Source of the DNA: DASZIT01 sp963709665
GTDB taxonomy: Bacteria > Actinomycetota > Acidimicrobiia > Acidimicrobiales > RAAP-2
Assembly: GCA_963709665.1 (NCBI GenBank)
Contig: CAVPWU010000007.1
Coordinates: 186,001-250,000 of the forward strand
Direction: 5' to 3'
DNA length: 64,000 nt
Below, in pieces: positions 56,519 through 64,000 of this stretch. The stretch's first letter is position 1. The number at the start of each line of letters is the position of its first letter. The position numbers and the translations under genes were made by a program. A model generated the notes under the pieces. The model was not told the origin of the DNA, did no database searches, and saw only the letters and a list, made by a program, of their open reading frames with translations.

Positions 56519-57820
56519 ATGCACCGCGTGGTCATTCTGGGCGCCGGGTTCGGCGGGCTGTCGGCGGCCCGGACCCTGGCGGGGGGGCCGGTGGACGTGA
56601 CGGTGGTGGACCAGCGGAACTTCCACACCTTCCAGCCCCTGCTCTACGAGGTGTCGACGGCCGGGCTCGACCCGGGGGATGTGGCCTACCCGATCCGTCC
56701 CATCGTGGGCCGGTCGGGCAACGTGCGGTTCCGCTATGACACCGTCCACGGGGTGGACTGGGCGGAGCGGCAGGTCCGGCTCGGACAGACCGAGCCGCTG
56801 GCCTTCGACTCGCTGATCGTGGCCACCGGGGCCACCGCCAACTTCTTCGGGGTCGAGGGCGCCGCCGAGCACGCCCACCCCCTCTACACGCTGGCCGACG
56901 CCCGCTCGCTCCGCGACCACCTGCTGCGGCGCCTCGAGGAGATCGACGCCCACCCGGAGCGGGTGCACGACGGCACCCTCACCTTCGTGGTGGTGGGGGG
57001 CGGCCCCACCGGGGTGGAGGTGGCCGGCGCCCTGGCCGAGCTGCTCGACGTCTCGGTGCGGCACGACGGCTACTCCTTCGACCGGGCCCAGGCCCGGATC
57101 GTCCTGGTGGACGGGCTCGACCGCCTCCTCACCGCCTTCCGGGGCTCCGCCTCCGACTACGCCTGCCGGACGCTGGCCTCCCGGACCGTCGAGCTCCGCC
57201 TGGGACGGATGGTCGACCGGATCACCGGCACCAGCGTGGAGCTCGACGACGGCACCGTGATCCCCACCCGGACCGTGGTCTGGGCCGGCGGGGTCACCGT
57301 GGAGGGCACGGTGGCCGACGACCTCGGCGCCGCCACCGGACGGGGCGGCCGCCTGGTGGTCCGTCCCGACCTCTCGCTCCCCGACCATCCCGACGTCTAC
57401 GCCATCGGAGACGCCGCCGCCGTCCCCTGGGGCCCCGAGCGACCCGCCGACACCTGCCCGCAGCTGGCCCAGGTGGCCATCCAGTCCGGGAAGCACGCCG
57501 CCGACGAGATCCTCGGGCGGATCGCCGGCCGACCGGTGGCGCCCTTCCGCTACCACGACAAGGGGATCATGGCCACCATCGGGCGACGGGCGGCGGTGGC
57601 CGAGTTCCCCGACGGGCGCCTGATCCGGGGGACGTTGGGCTGGCTGGCGTGGCTGGGCCTCCACATCGTCTACCTCATGGGGTTCCGCAACCGGATCACC
57701 GTGCTGGTCAACTGGTCGTGGCGCTACCTGTCGTGGGCGTCGGGCCCCCGGGTGATCGTGGGCGACGAGAACGACCCGGACGACGCCGAGGGTTCCGGCT
57801 CCTCCCACGGGGGCCCCTGA
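56519..57820 (+). CDS. ndh: Type II NADH:quinone oxidoreductase
   Basis: 433 residues from ATG at 56519 (MHRVVILGAGFGGLSAARTL). Two dinucleotide folds: FAD-binding GAGFGG at residues 9-14 and NADH-binding 'FVVVGGGPTGVEVAGALAEL'; 'YAIGDAAAVPWG' is the second FAD contact and 'PQLAQVAIQSGKHAADEIL' the quinone-site AQxAxQ signature. The C-terminal 'WLGLHIVYLMGFRNRITVLV' is the amphipathic membrane anchor. Transfers electrons from NADH to quinone without proton pumping. The upstream in-frame extension overlaps rmuC and is not used. Confidence 0.95.
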   Translation: MHRVVILGAGFGGLSAARTLAGGPVDVTVVDQRNFHTFQPLLYEVSTAGLDPGDVAYPIRPIVGRSGNVRFRYDTVHGVDWAERQVRLGQTEPLAFDSLIVATGATANFFGVEGAAEHAHPLYTLADARSLRDHLLRRLEEIDAHPERVHDGTLTFVVVGGGPTGVEVAGALAELLDVSVRHDGYSFDRAQARIVLVDGLDRLLTAFRGSASDYACRTLASRTVELRLGRMVDRITGTSVELDDGTVIPTRTVVWAGGVTVEGTVADDLGAATGRGGRLVVRPDLSLPDHPDVYAIGDAAAVPWGPERPADTCPQLAQVAIQSGKHAADEILGRIAGRPVAPFRYHDKGIMATIGRRAAVAEFPDGRLIRGTLGWLAWLGLHIVYLMGFRNRITVLVNWSWRYLSWASGPRVIVGDENDPDDAEGSGSSHGGP

Positions 57821-57851
57821 GGCGACCGTCCCGCCCGGTCCAGCCCCCAGC

Positions 57852-57883
57852 CCCCGGTCCCCGGTCCCCGGTCCCCGGTCCCC
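57852..57883. repeat. CCCCGGT heptamer tandem repeat
   Basis: Four consecutive CCCCGGT units between the NDH-2 stop and the convergent repeat protein, followed by CACCGGCAC units. The 136-base gap holds nothing else recognised. Confidence 0.8.
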
Positions 57884-57956
57884 GACACCGGCACCGGCAC
57901 GGGCACCCCGGCTCCCCGGCCCCCCGGGGGTGCGCCGTCCGACGGCCCGACCTCCG

Positions 57957-59771
57957 TCAGCCGATGGCCACGATCGGCCGGTTCAGCAGGTCGTTGGCCG
58001 TCGACCCGTGGAAGGCGGCCCCGCCGAAGGAGAAGATGCCGCCGTCGGCGGCCACCAGCCAGTAGCCGGTGCCGTAGGTGGCGCCGTTGTCGTGGCCGGG
58101 GGCCAGGGCGCGCATCCCCACGATGGGCTGGTTGAGCGGGCTGCCCCCCATGGAACCGAGGAACGGGGCGTCGCCGAAGGCGAAGATGCCGCCGTCGGAG
58201 GCCACCATCCAGTAGCCCCGGCCGTCGGGGGTGGCGGCCATCCCCACGATGGGCCGGTTGAGGTGGATCGATCCGGTGGAGCCGTAGAAGCCGGCGTCGC
58301 CGAAGGCGAACACCCCGCCGTCGGCGGCCACCAGCCAGTAGCCGTGGCCGTCCGGTGAGGCGGCCATCCCCACGATGGGCCGGTTGAGGTGGATCGAACC
58401 GGTGGAGCCGTAGAAGCCGGCGTCGCCGAAGGCGAACACCCCGCCGTCGGCGGCCACCAGCCAGTAGCCCTTGCCGTCGGGGGTGGCGGCCATCCCCACG
58501 ATGGCCTGGTTGAGATGGATCGAACCGGTGGAGCCGTAGAAGCCGGCGTCGCCGAAGGCGAACACCCCGCCGTCGGCGGCCACCAGCCAGTAGCCGTGGT
58601 CGTCGGGGGTGGAGGCGGTGCCCACGATGGGCTGGTTGAGGTGGATCGAACCGGTGGAGCCGTAGAAGCCGGCGTCACCGAAGGCGAACACCCCGCCGTC
58701 CGAGGCCACCAGGCGGTAGCCGGGGCCGGGGGTCTCCACCTGGGCCGCCTGGCCGGAGTCGGGGCTGACCATCAGGCTCGACTCGTCGACCGCCTCGAAC
58801 GCCGAGGCCGGCACCGTCTTCAGCTCGTCGAGGAGGCTGTCCGGCCAGCCGGGGTCGGGCGTCCCCTGGAAGTACCAGTTCGAACCGTTGTCGGCCAAAA
58901 TCAGCCCGTAGTGCTTCATGGCGGTCAGGATCACCTGGGCCTGGGGCGAGTAGCCCGAGATGTCGAAGCTCGCCTTCAGCCGGAAGCGGGCACCCATGGG
59001 CGGCAGTGCCGGGTTGTCGGCGGTGCCCGCCTCGTGACGGGCCGGCCAGATGTAGCTGGTGTCGGTCTGCTCGGCGGTGAACCGGATGGCGTGGGTGATG
59101 ATGCCGGACTCCACCTCGTCCCACCGGACCAGGCCGGGCAGGATGGGCAGCCCGGCGGCGTCGGCCGATGTCCACCCGGCCGGCCGCAGGGCGTTGGACT
59201 CGAGGTTCCAGATGGCCCCCGACCCGGCGGTGGAGCCCGACGCCGCGTAGTTCGCCTCCCACAGCTCGTAGAGGGTGCAGGTGGCCGGGTCGACCATCAG
59301 GGCGTGACGGTCGCCGCCGGCGTCCGGGCCGCCCTCGATGGCGGTGTCGGGGCCGAACGGGTAGGGCCCGGGGTCGCTCTGGTCGGCGTACTCGAAGCTG
59401 ATCGGGATCAGGGGGTGGTCGGGGGACGGCACCGTCACCGGGATCCCGTAGGGGACCGGCTGGGCACCGAAGGACGGCCCGAAGTCGGGGTGCAGGTCGG
59501 TGGAGCCGGCGTCCATGGAGGCCAGCCACTCACTGGAGTCGATGTCGACGGGCAGGTTGGAGATGTCGGTGTTCCAGACGTTGTCGGCCGGGAAGATCGG
59601 GCAGTTGGGGGCGGCCGGCAGCGGGGTGGAGGCGGCGGCCGGGCCCACCGGGCCGACCAGGGTGGACGCCCCCACCCCGACCACGACGGCCAGCAGCGCG
59701 GCGGTCACCCGCGCGGCGCCGTTGCGGCCGCCGGGGACGGAGGAGGGACGGCCCACGCCACGGATTGCCAT
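57957..59771 (-). CDS. Secreted protein with 42-residue 'GYWLVAADGG' repeats
   Basis: 604 residues from ATG at 59771. A signal peptide ('AALLAVVVGVGASTLVGPVG ... AAAST') precedes an N-terminal domain of about 310 residues ('CPIFPADNVWNTDISNLPVD', 'HALMVDPATCTLYELWEANY', 'GARFRLKASFDISGYSPQAQ', 'GLILADNGSNWYFQGTPDP') found on exported actinobacterial proteins. The rest is six propeller-like repeats of 42 residues, 'DGGVFAFGDAGFYGSTGS' + 'IVGMAATPDGHGYWLVA'. The DNA copies are nearly identical. Probably a cell-surface adhesin or glycan-binding protein; activity unknown. Convergent with NDH-2. Confidence 0.83.
   Translation of the reverse strand: MAIRGVGRPSSVPGGRNGAARVTAALLAVVVGVGASTLVGPVGPAAASTPLPAAPNCPIFPADNVWNTDISNLPVDIDSSEWLASMDAGSTDLHPDFGPSFGAQPVPYGIPVTVPSPDHPLIPISFEYADQSDPGPYPFGPDTAIEGGPDAGGDRHALMVDPATCTLYELWEANYAASGSTAGSGAIWNLESNALRPAGWTSADAAGLPILPGLVRWDEVESGIITHAIRFTAEQTDTSYIWPARHEAGTADNPALPPMGARFRLKASFDISGYSPQAQVILTAMKHYGLILADNGSNWYFQGTPDPGWPDSLLDELKTVPASAFEAVDESSLMVSPDSGQAAQVETPGPGYRLVASDGGVFAFGDAGFYGSTGSIHLNQPIVGTASTPDDHGYWLVAADGGVFAFGDAGFYGSTGSIHLNQAIVGMAATPDGKGYWLVAADGGVFAFGDAGFYGSTGSIHLNRPIVGMAASPDGHGYWLVAADGGVFAFGDAGFYGSTGSIHLNRPIVGMAATPDGRGYWMVASDGGIFAFGDAPFLGSMGGSPLNQPIVGMRALAPGHDNGATYGTGYWLVAADGGIFSFGGAAFHGSTANDLLNRPIVAIG
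58141..58725. repeat. 126-bp tandem repeats inside the surface-protein gene
   Basis: Near-identical units with a 126-bp period (for example AACACC at 58309 and at 58435) encode the 42-residue propeller repeats. Four central copies are almost perfect, the outer ones diverged. Confidence 0.9.
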
Positions 59772-59872
59772 GGCTCCAGTATCGGCAGACGGCCGGCCTC
59801 CACTGAGCGATCCCCCGTGGGCGGGCGGGGCCGGCCCGTGTGCCGCCCGGCCCCCGGGGCTACCGTGGACGG

Positions 59873-60499
59873 GTGGACGAGCCCCTGGCGCAGATCGACC
59901 GGCTGGTGCTCCAGCTGTTCGCCATGGTCGGCGAGAACGTGGCCGGGGCGACCCACGCCCTGCTGTCCGGCGACCGGGAGGCGGCCAAGGTGCTGGCCGA
60001 CCGGGACGAGGTGGTGGACACCCTCTACCGGGAGATCGAGCACCAGACCCTCGAGCAGCTGACCGTCGGCGGCATCACCTCGCCGGCCGACCTGCGGTTT
60101 CTGGTCACGGTGATCCGGATGCTGCCCGACCTCGAGCGGAACGGCGACCTGGCCGAACACGTGGCCCGACGGGCCGCCCGGGGCCTGGGCTCCGAACTCT
60201 CCCCCCGCAGCCGGGGCCTGGTGGAGCGGATGGGCGAGGTGGCCATCCACATGTGGCGGGTCACCGCCGACGCCTACGCCGAGCGACTCCCCGGAGGGGC
60301 CGACACCGTCGACGACCTCGACGACGAGATGGACGATCTCCATGTCAGCCTCACGGTGGAGGTGGTGGCGGGCACCATGCCGCTGCCGGTGGCGGTGGAG
60401 CTGGCCATGGTGGCCCGGTTCTACGAGCGGTTCGGCGACCACGCGGTGAACCTGGCCCGGCGGGCCTCCGGCCTCACCGAGGTCCCGGCCACCTACTGA
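59873..60499 (+). CDS. phoU: Phosphate transport regulator PhoU
   Basis: 208 residues from GTG at 59873 (VDEPLAQIDRLVLQLFAMVG); GTG at 59840 is an alternative. Two three-helix bundles each with the PhoU metal-binding pattern: 'ADRDEVVDTLYREIEHQTLE' / 'RMLPDLERNGDLAEHVARRA' and 'DDLDDEMDDLHVSLTVEVVA' / 'ARFYERFGDHAVNLARRASG'. Regulates the Pst transporter and PhoR signalling; no pst or pho genes are adjacent here. Divergent from the surface-protein gene. Confidence 0.92.
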   Translation: MDEPLAQIDRLVLQLFAMVGENVAGATHALLSGDREAAKVLADRDEVVDTLYREIEHQTLEQLTVGGITSPADLRFLVTVIRMLPDLERNGDLAEHVARRAARGLGSELSPRSRGLVERMGEVAIHMWRVTADAYAERLPGGADTVDDLDDEMDDLHVSLTVEVVAGTMPLPVAVELAMVARFYERFGDHAVNLARRASGLTEVPATY

Positions 60500-60556
60500 C
60501 CACCCGGACCCGTGGCCCGGCCGTGCCCGGTCCGACGGCCCCGGTCAGGCGACGGG

Positions 60557-61588
60557 TCAGGCGACGACGCCGAGGTCGATCAGCGACTCGGCGATCTGCA
60601 CGGCGTTGAGGGCGGCCCCCTTGCGGAGGTTGTCACCGCTCAGGAACAGGGCCAGCCCGTGCTCCACGCCCTCGTCCCGACGGATGCGGCCCACCAGCGT
60701 GACGTCGGTGCCGGCGGCGGCCAGCGGGGTCGGCATGTCGGAGAGCTCCACCCCGGGGGCGTCGGCCAGCAGCTCGGTGGCCCGCTCCGGGCTGAGCGGG
60801 CGGTCGAACTCGGCCGCCACCGAGATGGAGTGGCCGGTGAAGACCGGGACGCGGACGCAGGTGCAGAGCACGGCCAGGCCGGGGATGTCGAGGATCTTCC
60901 GGCTCTCGTTCCGGAACTTCTGCTCCTCGTTGGTCTCGGCGGAGCCGTCCTCCACCAGGGAGCCGGCGATGGAGAGCACGTTGTGGGCGATGGTCCCCGG
61001 GAAGACGGTGGCCGGCGGGAACTCCACCGCCGACCCGTCGAAGGTCAACGACGAGGCGGAGCCGGCCGACTTGACCAGCTGGTCCTCGAGCTCGGCCACC
61101 CCGGACAGGCCGGCCCCGGAGACCGCCTGGTAGGTGGAGGCCACCATGCGGCGCAGTCCGGCCTCCTGGTGGAGGGGGCGCATCACCGGCATGGCCACCA
61201 TGGTGGTGCAGTTGGGGTTGGCCACGATCCCCTTGGGGATGGAGCCCAGGGCGTGGTCGTTGACCTGGGAGACCACCAGGGGCACCTCGGGGTCCATCCG
61301 CCACGCCGACGAGTTGTCCACCACCACGGCGCCGGCCGATGCGAACCGGGGGGCCAGCACCCGGGAGGCGGTGGCCCCGTTGGAGAAGAGGGCGATGTCC
61401 ACGCCGGCGAGGTCGGCCAACTCGGCGTCCTCCACCACCACCTCCTCGCCGCGGAACGGGAGCACGCGGCCCGCCGAGCGGGCGGAGGCGAAGAACCGCA
61501 CGTCGTCCAGGGGGAAGGCGCGCAACTCAAGGAGGTTCCGCATGACGGACCCCACCTGACCGGTCGCTCCCACCACGGCGATGCGCAT
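60557..61588 (-). CDS. asd: Aspartate-semialdehyde dehydrogenase
   Basis: 343 residues, second enzyme of the aspartate pathway (lysine, threonine, methionine, diaminopimelate). NADP-binding 'GATGQVGSVM', catalytic Cys127 in 'VANPNCTTMVAMPVMRPLH', 'STYQAVSGAGLSGVAEL' and 'CVRVPVFTGHSISVAAEF' (general-base His) are in place. ATG at 61588. It follows lysC by 66 bases on the same strand, the standard lysC-asd operon. Confidence 0.97.
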   Translation of the reverse strand: MRIAVVGATGQVGSVMRNLLELRAFPLDDVRFFASARSAGRVLPFRGEEVVVEDAELADLAGVDIALFSNGATASRVLAPRFASAGAVVVDNSSAWRMDPEVPLVVSQVNDHALGSIPKGIVANPNCTTMVAMPVMRPLHQEAGLRRMVASTYQAVSGAGLSGVAELEDQLVKSAGSASSLTFDGSAVEFPPATVFPGTIAHNVLSIAGSLVEDGSAETNEEQKFRNESRKILDIPGLAVLCTCVRVPVFTGHSISVAAEFDRPLSPERATELLADAPGVELSDMPTPLAAAGTDVTLVGRIRRDEGVEHGLALFLSGDNLRKGAALNAVQIAESLIDLGVVA

Positions 61589-61654
61589 CGCCCCATGTTA
61601 CGGGCACCGGGCGGACCGACGCCCCCGGACGCACCGGGCGCCCGCCGCCGCCGG

Positions 61655-62866
<1,212 letters not shown>

Positions 62867-62910
62867 GGCCGCTCAGGCTACCGCCGTGGGAGCGGCTACC
62901 CTGATCCACC

Positions 62911-63774
62911 GTGTCAACCGAGAAGCGTCAACGCCAGAAGGCCGGCCGCCAGGCCCGCCTGGAGGCCGAGCAGAAGGCCAAGAAGCGCAAGCAGCAGCTC
63001 CGGAGGGTCATCACCCTGGTGGTGATCGCCGCCGTGGTCGTCGGCGTGGCCGTCTGGGTCAGCAGCGGGTCGTCCAAGAAGTCCAACGCCTCGAGCACCT
63101 CCACCACCAAGGCGTCGACCACCTCCACCACCGCCTCCTCCACCTCCACCACCCGGTCACCGACGGCGGGCGGCTCGGGGAACACCTCCCCGTCGGCCAT
63201 CACCACCTCGGCGGACTGCCCGACCGACTTCTCGGCCACGCTGAACAAGCCGTTCTGGACGTCGGCCCCGCCGATGACCATCGACACCTCGAAGACCTAC
63301 ACGGCCACCGTCACCACCGACGTGGGCTCCTTCACCATCCAGCTCGACCCGGCGGCGGCCCCCCTGGCCGTGAACAACTTCGTGTTCCTGGCCAAGCAGC
63401 ACTTCTACGACTGCGTCATCTTCCACCGGGTGATCCAGACCTTCATGGACCAGACCGGCGACCCCACCGGCACCGGGGAGGGTGGGCCCGGCTACAAGTT
63501 CGCCGACGAGCTGCCGAAGACCGCCTCGCCGCAGTACCCGCTCGGGTCGGTGGCCATGGCCAACTCGGGGCCCAACACCAACGGGAGCCAGTTCTTCATC
63601 GTCACCGGCCCCGAGGGCGAGACGCTTTCCCCGTCGTACACGCTGTTCGGCACCGTCACCTCCGGCATGCCGGTGGTCCAGCAGATCAACGCCGGGGGAT
63701 CGGCCGCCTCCGACAGCCAGGGCACCCCGACCACGCTCCACCGGATCCAATCGGTGACCATCACCGAGTCGTAG
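62911..63774 (+). CDS. Membrane-anchored peptidyl-prolyl cis-trans isomerase (cyclophilin)
   Basis: 287 residues from GTG at 62911. A basic, coiled cytoplasmic N-terminus, one span ('VITLVVIAAVVVGVAVWV'), a Ser/Thr linker of about 60 residues, then an extracytoplasmic cyclophilin: 'TVTTDVGSFTIQLDPAAAPL', 'VIFHRVIQTFMDQTGDPT' (catalytic Arg, Phe and Gln), 'VAMANSGPNTNGSQFFIVTG'. The tryptophan of cyclosporin-sensitive enzymes is replaced ('SYTLFGTV'). Assists folding of exported proteins. Divergent from lysC, followed after 74 bases by a second cyclophilin gene. Confidence 0.9.
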   Translation: MSTEKRQRQKAGRQARLEAEQKAKKRKQQLRRVITLVVIAAVVVGVAVWVSSGSSKKSNASSTSTTKASTTSTTASSTSTTRSPTAGGSGNTSPSAITTSADCPTDFSATLNKPFWTSAPPMTIDTSKTYTATVTTDVGSFTIQLDPAAAPLAVNNFVFLAKQHFYDCVIFHRVIQTFMDQTGDPTGTGEGGPGYKFADELPKTASPQYPLGSVAMANSGPNTNGSQFFIVTGPEGETLSPSYTLFGTVTSGMPVVQQINAGGSAASDSQGTPTTLHRIQSVTITES

Positions 63775-63848
63775 GCGCACCGGCCGCTCCCGGCGGCCGC
63801 TCCCGCCTCCCACCCGTCCGCACCCGACCCCGACAAGGAGCACCGACC

Positions 63849-64000
63849 ATGACCCCCGAGATCCCCGCCGCCGACGGCTCCAGCCCCAAGACCCAGCGGT
63901 TCGACAGCCCTCCCCCCATGGTCATCGACCCGGCCAAGCGGTACACCGCCGAGATGGTCACCTCCAAGGGCACCCTGACCATCGCCCTCGACCCCGTGGC
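63849..64000 (+). CDS. Second peptidyl-prolyl cis-trans isomerase, N-terminal part (cut by window end)
   Basis: ATG at 63849 with AAGGAG nine bases upstream. About 50 residues are visible: a Pro-rich lead, 'MVIDPAKRYTAEMVTSKGTL' and 'TIALDPV', which align with the start of the preceding cyclophilin domain. No signal or span, so a cytoplasmic paralogue. The rest is beyond the window. Confidence 0.8.
   Translation, partial: MTPEIPAADGSSPKTQRFDSPPPMVIDPAKRYTAEMVTSKGTLTIALDPV

Overview
The window is high-GC DNA from an actinobacterium. Uncultured Acidimicrobiia are the best guess: the RNA polymerase and ribosomal cluster is actinobacterial in order (tRNA-Thr, tRNA-Met, rpmG ... tRNA-Trp, secE, nusG, rplKA, rplJL, rpoBC ... 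rpsL, rpsG, fusA), there is a DUF222/HNH (13E12-type) gene, and a secreted protein carries the 42-residue 'GYWLVAADGG' repeat typical of that group. Taxonomy is inference; no rRNA gene is present.

Region 1 (1-18874) is the core transcription/translation cluster, almost all on the minus strand: fusA (cut by the window edge), rpsG, rpsL, rpoC, rpoB, rplL, rplJ with an L10-leader-like RNA, rplA, rplK, nusG, secE, tRNA-Trp, rpmG, tRNA-Met and tRNA-Thr. Three outsiders interrupt it: a DUF222/HNH gene between rpoC and rpsL, and an APC permease plus an ECF sigma factor between tRNA-Trp and rpmG. The rplJ tail contains an apparent one-base frameshift.

Region 2 (18970-28733) is envelope-related: a GNAT acetyltransferase, two polyprenol-dependent GT-C glycosyltransferases (MptB-like and GT87), two large secreted wall or surface proteins that share an unusual LPESP + membrane segment + Arg C-terminus, and a GH43-like lipoprotein.

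Region 3 (28839-45066) is a 16-kb integrative island in the 3' half of tRNA-Tyr, bounded by a 53-bp perfect direct repeat, with a tyrosine integrase at the tRNA end and an excisionase-type gene at the other end. Its cargo is antiviral: a type II Thoeris pair (TIR ThsB plus membrane/macro ThsA) translationally coupled to a HIT hydrolase, a NERD-domain protein, a GmrSD-like (DUF262-DUF1524) protein with a C-terminal RAMA domain, and a PLD-SNF2 helicase translationally coupled to an Eco57I-type adenine methyltransferase. Nearly every large gene here is broken by frameshifts or in-frame stops; the Thoeris pair and the small regulators are the intact exceptions.

Region 4 (45142-64000) returns to housekeeping and accessory metabolism: YajQ, an SDR, membrane proteins, GtrA, a GH1 glycosidase, TesB thioesterase, citrate synthase, UDP-sulfoquinovose synthase, RmuC, NDH-2, a repeat-rich secreted protein, PhoU, aspartate-semialdehyde dehydrogenase and aspartokinase (first two steps of the aspartate pathway), and two peptidyl-prolyl isomerases, the second cut by the window end.
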